Origin: Azoarcus sp.
GTDB taxonomy: Bacteria > Pseudomonadota > Gammaproteobacteria > Burkholderiales > Rhodocyclaceae
Direction of reading: 5' to 3'
DNA length: 64,000 nucleotides
Assembly: GCA_020725025.1 (NCBI GenBank)
Contig: DYFV01000012.1
Location: 26,816-90,815 of the forward strand
The position numbers were made by a program, and so were the translations under genes. Below, piece after piece: positions 26,941 to 39,695 of this stretch (positions are counted from its first letter, which is position 1; every line of letters begins with the position of its first letter). The notes beneath the pieces were generated by a model. The model made no database searches, was not told the DNA's origin, and saw only the letters and a list, made by a program, of their open reading frames with translations.

Positions 26941-27873
26941 TCAGGCCCGGTCGGACACCCGCTCACCCAGCAGGCCGGTGGGCCGGAAGATGAGGACGAG
27001 GCCGAGGATGATGAAGGCGAAGATGTCCTGGTAGGACGAGTTCAGGAAACCGAAGGTCAGGTGCTCGATGTAGCCGGCGCCGAAGGATTCCACCAGCCCC
27101 AGCACGACGCCGCCCAGCATCGCGCCGCCCAGGTTGCCGATGCCGCCCAGCACCGCCGCGGTGAAGGCCTTGAGACCCGGCATGAAGCCCATGCCGTAGT
27201 GGGCGATGCCGTAGTTGCTGGCGTACATCACGCCCGCCACTGCGGCCAGCGCCGCGCCGATGACGAAGGTCACGGCGATGATGGCGTTGGTGTCGACCCC
27301 CATGAGCGCCGCGACCCGGTGGTTCTCGGCCGTGGCGCGCATCGCCCGGCCGAGCTTGGTCCTGGTCACGAGCAGGATCAGCCCGGCCATGATCAGGGCG
27401 GAGACGACGACGATGGTGATCTGGACCGGGGTGACGAACACGCCCTCCACCGGCTGGATCGGCGTGGTCGAGATGAGCTGCGGGAAGGTGTGGTAGTTGC
27501 GCCCCCAGAGGATCATCGCCACCGTCTGCAGCAGGAAGGACATGCCGATCGCGGTGATCAGCGGCGCGAGCCGAGGGGCGTTCCGCAGGCGCCGGTAGGC
27601 GAGCCGTTCCATGGTGAAGCCCAGCATCATGCACACCGGGATGGCCACCACGAGCGAAAGCGTGAGCATCGCGATCGGCGACATGCCGGGTGCGACGCCC
27701 ATGAGAAAGAGCATGGTCTGCAGCGCGGTCATCGCACCGACCATCATCACGTCGCCATGAGCGAAGTTGATGAGGCCGAGGATGCCGTAGACCATCGTGT
27801 ATCCCAGGGCGACGAGCGCATACACGCTGCCGACCACCAGGCCGTTGACCAGTTGTTGTAGGAAGATTTCCAT
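26941..27873 (-). CDS. livH: Branched-chain (Liv-type) ABC transporter permease LivH
   Basis: A 310-aa permease of about 8 helices. The LivH pattern is clear: LVNGLVVGSVYALVALGYTM at the start, INFAHGDVMMVG and GIGNLGGAMLGG near the end. It is the first membrane gene of the operon, 214 bp downstream of the livJ-like gene on the same strand, with palindromic repeats between them. Confidence 0.93.
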   Translation of the reverse strand: MEIFLQQLVNGLVVGSVYALVALGYTMVYGILGLINFAHGDVMMVGAMTALQTMLFLMGVAPGMSPIAMLTLSLVVAIPVCMMLGFTMERLAYRRLRNAPRLAPLITAIGMSFLLQTVAMILWGRNYHTFPQLISTTPIQPVEGVFVTPVQITIVVVSALIMAGLILLVTRTKLGRAMRATAENHRVAALMGVDTNAIIAVTFVIGAALAAVAGVMYASNYGIAHYGMGFMPGLKAFTAAVLGGIGNLGGAMLGGVVLGLVESFGAGYIEHLTFGFLNSSYQDIFAFIILGLVLIFRPTGLLGERVSDRA

Positions 27874-27902
27874 CGTGCACTCTGCCGAAGGCGCCGCTTG
27901 CT

Positions 27903-28087
27903 CCTCCCCCCTTCAAGGGGGAGGCTGGGAGGGGGATGGGTGGAAGGCGAGGCGATTCTTCAAGGGGTGGGGGAGAGGGACGGGTGGAAGATGACTGCCG
28001 CTTCGTTAATCGTCTGCGCTGTCCGCCCATCCTCACCCGGGCCCTCCCCTTGTAGGGGAGGGTGAGAATAGCGCCCCTTCGGGGTGG
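27903..28087. repeat. Cluster of C/G-rich inverted repeats between livJ1 and livH
   Basis: Three hairpins: CCTCCCCC-N6-GGGGGAGG (27903-27924); CCCTCCCCT-TGT-AGGGGAGGG (28042-28062), a perfect 9-bp stem; and a CCCC-TTC-GGGG stem within 28071-28087 next to the livJ1 stop. They lie between the binding protein and permease genes, where a partial terminator or mRNA-stabilising hairpin often keeps binding-protein transcripts abundant. Confidence 0.5.
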
Positions 28088-29200
28088 TTACATCGGCTGC
28101 CAGCTGCCGTCCTTGTACCGATACACCGTGACGGCGCCCTCCTTGATGTCGCCCTTCGCGTCGAACGCGATCGTGCCGGTCACGCCCTGGAAGTTCACCT
28201 TCTTCAGCTCGGGCAGGTACTTGGACGGCTCCGCCGAATCGGCGGCCTTCATGGCGTTGATGATCGCCGTCGCCGCGTCGTAGGCATACGGCGAGTAGAT
28301 CTGAACGTCGGTGCCGAAGCGCTTCTTGTAGCGGTCGCGGAACTCGGCGCCGCCGGGCATCTTGTCGAGCGGCAGGCCGGCCATCGAGCAGTAGGTGGAG
28401 GGCGTGATCGCCTCGCCGGCGAGCTTGATCATCTCGGGGCTGCAGCCGCCGTCGCCCGTGACGAAGGCGGACTGGATGCCGAGCTGCTTGATCTGGCGCA
28501 CCATCGGGCCAGCCTGGGCGTCCATGCCGCCGAAGAAGATCACGTCGGGCTTGGCGCCGCGGATCTTGGTGAGGATGGCGTTGAAGTCGGTGGCCTTGTC
28601 GTTGGTGAACTCGCGCGCGACGACCTTGGCGCCGGCCGCCTTGGCCGCCTTGTCGGTCTCGTCCGCGAGGCCCTGGCCGTAGGCGGTGCGGTCGTCGATG
28701 ATCGCCACCGTCTTCGCCTTGAGATCGCCGGCGATGAACTTGCCGAGCACGCCGCCCTGCTGCACGTCGTTGGCGATGGTGCGGAAGACGCCCTTGTAGC
28801 CCTGCTGGGTGAGGGTCGGGTTGGTGGCCGAGGGCGAGATCATCGGAACGCCGGCCTGGTTGTAGATGCGCGAGGCCGGGATGGTGGTGCCCGAGTTGAG
28901 GTGGCCGACCACGCCCTTCACGCCGGCGTCCACCAGGCGCTGGGCCACCGTGGTGCCGGTGCGCGGGTCGGCCTGGTCGTCCTCGCCCACGAGCTCGAAC
29001 TTCACCTTCTTGCCGCCGAGGGTGATGCCCTTGGCGTTGGCGTCCTCGATCGCCAGTCGTGCGCCGTTCTCGTTGTCCTTGCCCAGGTGGGAGATGGTGC
29101 CGGTGAGCGGCGCCACGCTACCGATCTTCACCACCATTTCCTGAGCATGCGCCGAGAGCCCGATGCTCATCACTGCCAGTGCCACGATGGTTCTTTTCAT
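28088..29200 (-). CDS. livJ: Liv-type periplasmic substrate-binding protein 1
   Basis: A 370-aa type I solute-binding protein. The signal peptide MKRTIVALAVMSIGLSAHAQ is cleaved after AHA. Family segments IGSVAPLTGTISHLGKDNEN, VVGHLNSGTTIPASRIYN and AIIDDRTAYGQGLAD are present. It captures branched-chain amino acids or a related carboxylate and feeds LivHMGF. It is paralogous to the gene at 29.7 kb. A 501-bp gap lies upstream. Confidence 0.9.
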   Translation of the reverse strand: MKRTIVALAVMSIGLSAHAQEMVVKIGSVAPLTGTISHLGKDNENGARLAIEDANAKGITLGGKKVKFELVGEDDQADPRTGTTVAQRLVDAGVKGVVGHLNSGTTIPASRIYNQAGVPMISPSATNPTLTQQGYKGVFRTIANDVQQGGVLGKFIAGDLKAKTVAIIDDRTAYGQGLADETDKAAKAAGAKVVAREFTNDKATDFNAILTKIRGAKPDVIFFGGMDAQAGPMVRQIKQLGIQSAFVTGDGGCSPEMIKLAGEAITPSTYCSMAGLPLDKMPGGAEFRDRYKKRFGTDVQIYSPYAYDAATAIINAMKAADSAEPSKYLPELKKVNFQGVTGTIAFDAKGDIKEGAVTVYRYKDGSWQPM

Positions 29201-29628
29201 GCCTGACCTCCAAACAAGGAATGTTCAAGGAAGTACCTGTTGGGACTTGTCCGCCGCGCGCCGAGCCGGGCCGGCGGGTGCTGCAGCATGCTTCCGTCGC
29301 CGCTCTCCGTACTGCCCGTTTCGCCTGCCGGAAGCGGGCGCCGGGTCGAAAAGTGCGCCTATTCTGCCCAAAAAGCAGGCAAGGGGGCGCGGTCCGTCAG
29401 GCCGGAAAGCCGTCGCCGGCATGCTGCCAAGCAACAATACGCGCTTCGGCGGGGATCCTCCATCCATCTCCGGCCCACTCCCGCTGTGGCGTGCTGCGAC
29501 GTCCGACGCGGAATTCCGTTTGTTGTGCAGGGACGGGTGTCCGCTGCTGCAACGCACAAAGCATGCCATATAGTGGATAACCCTAATGGGGTGATCCACG
29601 ATCCGGCGATTTGTGGCGTCCGGCCATG
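29201..29628. other. Non-coding gap upstream of livJ1
   Basis: Open frames here are short, overlap in all frames and lack ribosome sites, so I see no gene. The stretch must hold the livJ1 promoter on the minus strand. An imperfect dyad GTGGAT...ATCCAC spans 29573-29599 in the most AT-rich part and could be an operator. Confidence 0.4.
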
Positions 29629-29651
29629 AAAAAGGGGCGCTTGCGCGCCCC
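29629..29651 (-). terminator. Rho-independent terminator of livJ2
   Basis: On the minus strand GGGGCGC-GCAA-GCGCCCC is followed directly by TTTTT. The perfect 7-bp GC stem and T run lie about 50 nt after the stop of the second binding-protein gene. This makes livJ2 a separate transcript from livJ1-livHMGF. Confidence 0.85.
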
Positions 29652-29701
29652 GTCCCGGCCAGCTCGAGCATCGCCGCGCACTGCGGCGGTGCGCTGCGGG
29701 C

Positions 29702-30817
29702 CTACTTCAGCGGCTCCCACTTCCCGCCCTGGTAGCGGTACATGGTCACGCCGCCGTCGCGGATGTCGCCCTTGGCGTCGAACGCAACGGTTCCGGTCAC
29801 GCCCTGCATCTCGAGCTTCTGCAGCGCCGGCAGGTACTTCTTCGGCTCGACCGAGTCGGCCGCCTTCATCGCCTCGATCAGCGCCATGGCCGCGTCGTAG
29901 CTGTAGGGCGCATAGAGCTGCACGTCGGTCTTGAAGCGCTCCTTGAAGCGCGCATTGAACTTCTCGCCGCCGGGCATCTGGGCCATCGGGATGCCGGCCT
30001 GGGTGCAGTAGGCGTCGGCATTCATCGCGTCGCCGGCGAGCTTGATCATCTCGCCGGTGCACGCCCCGTCGCCGCCCAGGAACTTCGCCTGCATGCCGAG
30101 CTGGCGCATCTGGCGCAGCATCGGCGCGGCCTGCGCGTCCATGCCGCCGTAGAAGATGGCGTCCGGCTGGCGGCCCTTGATGCGGGTGAGGATGGCGGTG
30201 AAGTCGGTGGCCTTGTCGTTGGTGAACTCGCGGCCCACCACCTGGACGCCCAGCTTCTTCAGGCTCTCCGCGAAGGCGTCGGCGAGACCCTGGCCGTAGG
30301 CGGTGCGGTCGTCGATGATCGCGACCTTCTTCGCCTGCAGGTTCCCCACCGCGTACTTGGCCATCGCCGCGCCCTGCTGCAGGTCGTTGGCGATGACCCG
30401 GAAGGTCACCTTGTAGCCCTGTTGGGTGAGCTTGGGGTTGGTGGACGAGGGGGTGATCACCGGTACGCCGGCCTGCTCGTAGATGCGCGAGGCGGGGATC
30501 GAGGCGCCCGATGTCACGTGGCCCACCACACCCTTTACGTCGAGATCGGTCAGGCGCTGGGCCACCGTGGTGGCGGTGCGCGGATCGGCCTGGTCGTCCT
30601 CGCTCACCAGCTCGAAGCGGACCGTCTGGCCGCCGATGGTGACGCCCTTGGCGTTGGCGTCTTCCAGTGCGAGGCGTGCGCCGTTCTCGCCGTCCTTGCC
30701 GATATGGGCGATGGGGCCGGTGAGCGGCCCCGCGTGGCCGATCTTCACCACCGTCTGGGCGTGGGCTGCGGTGAGGCCGAAGCCCGCCAGCGCGAGCGCG
30801 AGCAGTGTTCTCTTCAT
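29702..30817 (-). CDS. Liv-type periplasmic substrate-binding protein 2
   Basis: A 371-aa paralogue of the neighbouring binding protein, with signal peptide MKRTLLALALAGFGLTAAHA and the same framework (IGHAGPLTGPIAHIGKDGEN, AIIDDRTAYGQGLADAF). Ligand-pocket regions differ moderately, so it may bind another substrate for the same permease. It has its own terminator and, upstream on the minus strand, a TAGAAT hexamer at about 30888-30893, so it is separately regulated. Confidence 0.9.
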   Translation of the reverse strand: MKRTLLALALAGFGLTAAHAQTVVKIGHAGPLTGPIAHIGKDGENGARLALEDANAKGVTIGGQTVRFELVSEDDQADPRTATTVAQRLTDLDVKGVVGHVTSGASIPASRIYEQAGVPVITPSSTNPKLTQQGYKVTFRVIANDLQQGAAMAKYAVGNLQAKKVAIIDDRTAYGQGLADAFAESLKKLGVQVVGREFTNDKATDFTAILTRIKGRQPDAIFYGGMDAQAAPMLRQMRQLGMQAKFLGGDGACTGEMIKLAGDAMNADAYCTQAGIPMAQMPGGEKFNARFKERFKTDVQLYAPYSYDAAMALIEAMKAADSVEPKKYLPALQKLEMQGVTGTVAFDAKGDIRDGGVTMYRYQGGKWEPLK

Positions 30818-31023
30818 GACGACTCCGATTCGTTGCAGGAAAATGCCCCGGCGGTGGCGCCGTCGCGCTTCACCCGGGACGGCGGGATTCTAGCTCGCAA
30901 TCGGTTCTCGGTCCCCGGGGGCGTGGGTCGGGACGGTTTGAACGAAAGGGCCGGGCGGCGCCTCCAAGTCACAGTTCGAGCGGCACCGTCCGTCGCGGCG
31001 GCGCCAGAGGAAGGAAAGCGGAG

Positions 31024-31638
31024 ATGCATTCGCGCGTACTCGCCGCCCTGGCCGTCATCCTGCTCTTGTCCGGCTGCGCCACGGTCCCCAGCACCCGGCA
31101 CGTCTTCACCACGGAGGCCGAGATCCTCGCCGCCTACGGCGAGCCGGTGAAACGCTGGGCCAACGACGACGGCACCACCACCCTCGAATACTCGACCCAG
31201 CCCAACGGCGAGATCACCATGATGTACACGGTGGACCAGGGCGGGGTCGTGCTGCGCCAGGAGAACGCCCTGGCCGACGAGAACCTCGCGCGCATCGAGC
31301 GCGGCATGACCAAGGACGAGGTGGCGCGAATGCTCGGCCGGCACCGCTCGGTACAGACCTTCGTCAACTCCGGCGAGGAGGTTTGGGACTGGAACGTCCG
31401 CAACGACTACCCCGGCATCCTCGCCACGCTCTTCAACGTGCACTTCGTCGACGGCAAGGTGGTCCGCACCAGCCGCAGCTACATCTATCCGAACGACAGC
31501 GACCACTTCGGCCTGTTCGGGCTGCACCCCTTCTACGACCCTTTCCCGCCCCGCTTCGGATGGCGCTATCCGCTCCGCTCCCGCTGGTCCCGCTGGCCCT
31601 ACTACGACCCGTTCCACCGCCCCTGGTACTTCTATTGA
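31024..31638 (+). CDS. BamE/SmpA-like outer-membrane lipoprotein with aromatic C-terminal tail
   Basis: A 204-aa lipoprotein. The lipobox LLSGC puts the lipidated Cys at residue 18. Residues about 93-155 (IERGMTKDEVARMLGRHRS, then WDWNVRND) match the BamE/SmpA fold, and a second weaker copy may cover 30-90. The last 45 residues are rich in Pro, Trp, Tyr, Phe and Arg, which is unusual for BamE, so it is probably a relative rather than the core BAM subunit. GGAAAGCGGAG precedes the ATG. It is divergent from the second binding-protein gene. Confidence 0.75.
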   Translation: MHSRVLAALAVILLLSGCATVPSTRHVFTTEAEILAAYGEPVKRWANDDGTTTLEYSTQPNGEITMMYTVDQGGVVLRQENALADENLARIERGMTKDEVARMLGRHRSVQTFVNSGEEVWDWNVRNDYPGILATLFNVHFVDGKVVRTSRSYIYPNDSDHFGLFGLHPFYDPFPPRFGWRYPLRSRWSRWPYYDPFHRPWYFY

Positions 31639-31687
31639 AACTTGACCGGCGCGCACCGGCTGGCGCATCATTCCCGCCTCGCGCCGA

Positions 31688-31717
31688 TTTGAGCCTTCAG
31701 CTTGCGGGCGCGTAACA
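31688..31717 (+). promoter_or_regulatory. Candidate sigma-70 promoter for metH
   Basis: TTGAGC, an 18-bp spacer and TAACAA lie about 120-150 bp upstream of metH. Both boxes match loosely. If used, the metH transcript would carry the 31760-31792 hairpin in its leader. Confidence 0.3.
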
Positions 31718-31759
31718 AATGCCGCTAAAGCGAGACGCGCCTGAGAGCCCGAATCCTCG

Positions 31760-31792
31760 AGCCCGTTCCGCCACCCGGCCGAACGGGCTTTT
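31760..31792 (+). terminator. Intrinsic terminator or attenuator just upstream of metH
   Basis: AGCCCGTTC-N12-GAACGGGCT is followed by TTTTCGCTTTT. The perfect 9-bp stem and T-rich tail end 45 nt before the metH ATG and 120 nt after the lipoprotein stop. It either terminates the lipoprotein transcript or controls metH. No cobalamin (B12-box) or SAH riboswitch consensus is visible. Confidence 0.65.
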
Positions 31793-31836
31793 CGCTTTTG
31801 CCGAAGGCCAGACTTCGCCTTGAAGAGACGCACGCC

Positions 31837-35526
<3,690 letters not shown>

Positions 35527-35608
35527 CGGGCAAGCGCCGCACGGGCGGCACCGCCTGGCGGAACGATTCGGCGGTCTGCGCCGCCGACGAGGGCGGCGCC
35601 GGACCGGC

Positions 35609-35881
35609 TCATGCTGCGGTCATCGGGTCGATGATGCCGCCGACCTCGGTGATCTTGCTCGCCGGGAAGCCGCTGACGCGGGCGTGCTCGCGGACGGCGT
35701 CCTCGTTCTCGGCGAGGTAGATGCAGAAGGTCTTGTCGTCGGCGACGTAGGACTGTACCCACTGGGCCTTGCCGTCGAGCTTGGCCAGCGCGGCATTCGA
35801 CGTCTGTGCGGCGGCCTTCAGCTGCTCCGCGTTCATCTTGCCGACACCGGGAATATCGCGTTCGATAACGTAGCGTTTCAT
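35609..35881 (-). CDS. DUF4242 small protein (nickel-binding SCO4226-like)
   Basis: A 90-aa protein of the DUF4242 ferredoxin-like fold (MKRYVIERDIPGVGKM, YVADDKTFCIYLAENEDAVREHA). A Streptomyces relative binds nickel, but metal binding here is unproven. The start at 35881 follows GAGAGGAG; the frame extends upstream without a better start. It is divergent from the CadC-like regulator gene across a 272-bp gap, suggesting control by that regulator. Confidence 0.72.
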   Translation of the reverse strand: MKRYVIERDIPGVGKMNAEQLKAAAQTSNAALAKLDGKAQWVQSYVADDKTFCIYLAENEDAVREHARVSGFPASKITEVGGIIDPMTAA

Positions 35882-36153
35882 GACTGTGCTCCTCTCGGTT
35901 GGGGTTGACTCTGGATCTCCGCATCCCTTCCCCATCGGTTGCCGCCGGCCTGGCGCCGCTGTTCCGCGGGCGGCGCCGATGGAGTATGGTCACGTACGCT
36001 TGCTGGCCGAATGGTTGCTGTGGCCAGGAAGCATTCGCGAGATGCAGGGACAGTCTATTTTTTGAGGTGGGACCGAGTCCTTATCCTTCCCTGATCTTTT
36101 GCTGACCATTTCCCGAGCGTGCAGGAGCCGCCCGGGGGGAACGGAACGAGGCC

Positions 36154-37938
36154 ATGGCGTCATTCCGCTTCGGCGATTTCGAGTTGAGCGAGGAGGGTCG
36201 CCAACTGCGTCACCGCGGCGCCGAGATCGCGCTTCAACCGCGTGTGTTCGACCTGCTCGCCTATCTGCTGCGCCATCACGGCCGCGTGGTGACCAAGGAC
36301 GAACTGATGAGCGCCCTCTGGCCGGACGTGCTGGTGACCGAGGCGTCCCTGCAGCGCCTCGTCAGCCTCGCCCGCAACGCCTTGCGGCGGGGCGGAATGG
36401 ACAACGCGGTGCGCAGCTTTCCCAGGATCGGATACCGCTTCGCGGCGGCCGTCGAGACCGGAGCTGGCAACGGACCCGGCGACGACCGGCCCGCTCCGGC
36501 CGGTTGCGCCGGCACCGTCGAAAGGGCCCGTGTGCTCTTCGGGCAGCGCAACTGGAGGGCAGCCGCCGAAGCGTTCGAGCGCGCCGATCTCGCGGGCGGG
36601 AGCAGCGCCGATGACCTGGAGCTCTGGGCACGGGCCCTGGAGTGCTCCGGGTTCCCCAACAAGGCCCTGGAGATTCTCAGGCGGGCAGCGATCGCACACG
36701 GTGCGGCCGGCAGGGACCGGGCGGCGGCCGCGGTCGCCATCACGATCTCCAGGATCCACCTGGAACGCAACGAGGCGGCCGCCGCCAAGGGATGGCATGC
36801 CCGTGCCGCCAGGCTGCTCGGGGACGTGACGGACTCCCGCGAATACGGGCTGCTGTGCTGGATGGGTGCGCGCATCGCGGCAGCCGACTGCGAGCCCGAG
36901 CGGGCCCTCGCCCTGAGCGGTCAGGCCTGCGAAACGGGAAGATCGATCGGCGACACCGAGGTGGAAGCCCTCGGCCTCATGTATCGGGGCTTCTACAAGC
37001 TGTGCCTCGGCAGCACCGAGGATGGCCAGGACGACCAGGACCATGCCGCGGCCCTCGCCCTTTCGAGCGGCGTCGATCCGATGACCGGAAGCACTCTCTA
37101 CTGCAACATCCTGTGGGCGTGCCGCAACTTCGGGGACTGGGAGCGCGCGAACCAGTGGACCCTGGGATACCAGAAATGGTGTCGAGAATGCGGCATCCTG
37201 AATTTCACCGGCTCCTGCCGCCTGCATCGGGCGGAGCTCCTGAGCGTGCAGGGCACGCTGGACCAGGCGGAGCATCTGGTCACCGAGGCATTGGAAGGGT
37301 TGTCCACCGACGCCCCCTGGGCCATCGGGGACGCCTACCGCGTGCTGGGCGACATCTATCGCGTGAGGGGCGAGTTCGACAAGGCGGAGCAGGCGTACGA
37401 GAACGCCTGCGCGGCGGGCTGGGACCCGCAGCCGGGGTTGGCGTTGCTGCAGCAGGAAAAGGGCGATGGAGCGGCGGCCCTTTCCGGCCTCGAACGTGCC
37501 ATGGTGGGCCGCACCTGGCCGACGCTGCAGCGCCAGGGGATACTGCTCGCCTACCAGGCGCTGATCGCCGCTCGCAATGGCTTGAGGGAACGGGCCCTGC
37601 AGGTGATCGGATCGCTGGAGGACGTGCCGGGGCGCTGGTCGACGCCGTCCATACGCGCCGTCGTCGCCGAGGCGAAGGCCGAACTCTGCGCCCGCGCAGG
37701 CGAGCCGGCTGGCGCAATCGAGCAGTTGGAGATCGCGCGGCGGCTGTGGAGCTCGGTCGGCGCCGCCTTCAATACTGCCGAGCTGCGGCTCGCCATCGCG
37801 GAACTGCTTATCCTGCAGGGCACCCCGGCCGGCGCCGAAACGGAGATCAGGGCGGCACGCTTCCTTGCCGAGCGGCTCGGAGCCGCGAAGCTGATCGGCC
37901 GCTGCGACGAGCTCGAAGGCGCCCTGCGCGCCGGTTAG
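36154..37938 (+). CDS. CadC/OmpR-type winged-helix regulator with TPR-like domain
   Basis: A 594-aa cytoplasmic regulator. Residues about 1-98 are a winged-helix DNA-binding domain of the ToxR/CadC type (FRFGDFELSEEGRQLRHRG, VFDLLAYLLRHHGRVVTKDE, RSFPRIGYRF). Residues about 115-590 are a long Ala-rich helical array resembling TPR/MalT-like repeats. There is no transmembrane helix, unlike CadC. The sensed signal is probably bound by the helical array. Divergent to the DUF4242 gene. Confidence 0.8.
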   Translation: MASFRFGDFELSEEGRQLRHRGAEIALQPRVFDLLAYLLRHHGRVVTKDELMSALWPDVLVTEASLQRLVSLARNALRRGGMDNAVRSFPRIGYRFAAAVETGAGNGPGDDRPAPAGCAGTVERARVLFGQRNWRAAAEAFERADLAGGSSADDLELWARALECSGFPNKALEILRRAAIAHGAAGRDRAAAAVAITISRIHLERNEAAAAKGWHARAARLLGDVTDSREYGLLCWMGARIAAADCEPERALALSGQACETGRSIGDTEVEALGLMYRGFYKLCLGSTEDGQDDQDHAAALALSSGVDPMTGSTLYCNILWACRNFGDWERANQWTLGYQKWCRECGILNFTGSCRLHRAELLSVQGTLDQAEHLVTEALEGLSTDAPWAIGDAYRVLGDIYRVRGEFDKAEQAYENACAAGWDPQPGLALLQQEKGDGAAALSGLERAMVGRTWPTLQRQGILLAYQALIAARNGLRERALQVIGSLEDVPGRWSTPSIRAVVAEAKAELCARAGEPAGAIEQLEIARRLWSSVGAAFNTAELRLAIAELLILQGTPAGAETEIRAARFLAERLGAAKLIGRCDELEGALRAG

Positions 37939-37957
37939 GTCGAGATCGGCTCGCGAC

Positions 37958-39478
37958 CTACTGCGGTGTCGGCGCGAACAGCCCGTCGGCCCAGGCCGTC
38001 GCTTCTTCCACGTTGCGGCGCCGGCACAGGAATTCGTAGCCGCGGCCGGCGCACTCCTCGGCGAGCCGGGCGTCGGCCAGGGCCGCCGCGCGCAGGTGTT
38101 CGAGCCCGCCCTCGTCGCCGGCCTCCAGCAGCAGCCGGCCGTAGAGGAGCTGCGAGCGCGGGAAGGGGCCGTCGGGACGGCCGATCAGGTGCTCGAGGAG
38201 CGTCCGCGCTTCGGCGCCCCGCGATTGCCGGATGAGCGCGCTCGCCAGCGCGTGCAGGTCCGCCGCGCTCAGCGCCTCGGGGGCGGCCTTGCCGTGCTGG
38301 GCGATGGTGGCTGCGTCCTCCACGCTGCGCCGATGGCGGGCCTGCCAATCCGCTCGTTCTTCGCGCCACCACTGGGCGTCGAGCTCCTCGGCGAGGGTCG
38401 TCGCGAGCGGGCCGAGCAGGGTCTGGGCGGCGCTGCGCTCGGGCAGGGGCGGGATGCGCGCGCTCGCCTCGATGTTCGCCAGCCGCTCCTGCAGGCAGGG
38501 ATGCGTGTCCTCCAGGCCCGAGCCTGCCTCCTTGGCCTTGGCGAGGCGTCTCGGGCTCGCCCAGTCGGGATACGCGGTGGCGAAGGCCTTCGGCATCCCG
38601 GCGAAAGGCATCGTGATCGGCTCGGCATGCTTGCCCGCCTGGGCGCGCAGCCCGGGCCAGTAGTACCTGTCGATCCAGGGTGCGAGCAATGCCACCCGAC
38701 ACAGGCCGTCGGCCACCGCCTGCGCGCCCGCCGCCCGCGCTGCGGCCTGGTCCGCCTCGTATTCGTCCTGCCGCGACAGCGAGAAGGTGTAGGCGTTGAA
38801 CCAGGGCGCGTAGCGGGTAAGGGCGGCGAGCAGCAGCCGATCCAGGAGCTTTTCGTCGGTTCGTTGCGCGAGGCGGTCCATCAGGGCGCCGAAAGTCTGT
38901 CGCTGGCGGTACACCCAGGTGGCCAGCTTGCCGTGGGCCTCGGCGAGATGGGCGTACTCGTGGGCGAGCACGCCCGTCAGCTCGCGGGTGCTCATCGCCT
39001 GCAGCAGGGGCAGGCCCAGCACCAGGTGGTTCTGGTGACGGCCGAAAATGCCGAAGCGCGGTACCTGGGCGATGGCGGCGTTGAAGTCGCCGTCGATCAC
39101 CACGCGGTCGATGGCCGGTCCCCTCAGTTTGCTGCGGACCCGCTCCACCAGCTCGAAGAGCCTAGGCGCTTCCGCGGCGGTGAGCACGCGTCCTTCAGGC
39201 GGGGGAATCGGCGTGAGGAAGGCGCGCAGCGCGGTGAAGGCGATCCCCGCCACCGCCAGTCCGAGCAGGCCGACCTGGAACGCCACCCAATGCAGGCCGT
39301 TTTCGCTGGCCAGGCCGAGGCCGACCACGATCAGCGTGATCAGCAGGGCCAGCAGGAGCGCCAGGGCCAGGTAGGCGCTCGCGCTGATCAGCGCCACCTT
39401 GACGCGAAAACCGCGCGAGCCCGAGAGGGCTTCGTTCTCCAGGCGGCGCACCAGCAGTTCGTATTCTTTCTCTTCCAT
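37958..39478 (-). CDS. M48-family membrane metallopeptidase
   Basis: A 506-aa HtpX/M48-like zinc protease. Two membrane helices lie near 27-54 and 62-84. The zinc motif HEYAH is at 173-177, and the third ligand lies in DEYEAD (237-242). A C-terminal half of about 200 aa is TPR-like (RGAEARTLLEHLIGRPDG). It probably degrades or trims membrane-associated proteins. The start is uncertain: ATG at 39478 gives a sensible cytosolic N-terminus, while the frame is open to 39577 and neither start has a strong ribosome site. Confidence 0.82.
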   Translation of the reverse strand: MEEKEYELLVRRLENEALSGSRGFRVKVALISASAYLALALLLALLITLIVVGLGLASENGLHWVAFQVGLLGLAVAGIAFTALRAFLTPIPPPEGRVLTAAEAPRLFELVERVRSKLRGPAIDRVVIDGDFNAAIAQVPRFGIFGRHQNHLVLGLPLLQAMSTRELTGVLAHEYAHLAEAHGKLATWVYRQRQTFGALMDRLAQRTDEKLLDRLLLAALTRYAPWFNAYTFSLSRQDEYEADQAAARAAGAQAVADGLCRVALLAPWIDRYYWPGLRAQAGKHAEPITMPFAGMPKAFATAYPDWASPRRLAKAKEAGSGLEDTHPCLQERLANIEASARIPPLPERSAAQTLLGPLATTLAEELDAQWWREERADWQARHRRSVEDAATIAQHGKAAPEALSAADLHALASALIRQSRGAEARTLLEHLIGRPDGPFPRSQLLYGRLLLEAGDEGGLEHLRAAALADARLAEECAGRGYEFLCRRRNVEEATAWADGLFAPTPQ

Positions 39479-39695
39479 CGCTGCAGGGTCCGGCGGGCGG
39501 CGAGGGTGTGGGTCCACATGGTACGCCCGCATGGGGCGCGGGCCGTTCGTCGTCGCCCGGCGGTCGAGTTCACGCATTTCGAGACGTTCGCGCCGGGCCG
39601 TATCTGTCCGCGGTCAAGGGCGAGTGGCGGGCGTCGTGCTAGGATCCGCGCGTGCTCGGTCCCCGTTCGGGGGCCGACTAATTCGGAGAACCGTC

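Noticed and set aside
29163..29671. Several short frames in the gap upstream of livJ1
   Set aside because: All frames are open for similar lengths, none has a ribosome site or recognisable composition, and a terminator lies inside one of them.
31639..31836. Cobalamin or SAH riboswitch upstream of metH
   Set aside because: I looked for the B12-box and the SAH-riboswitch core and found neither; only a terminator-like hairpin is supported.
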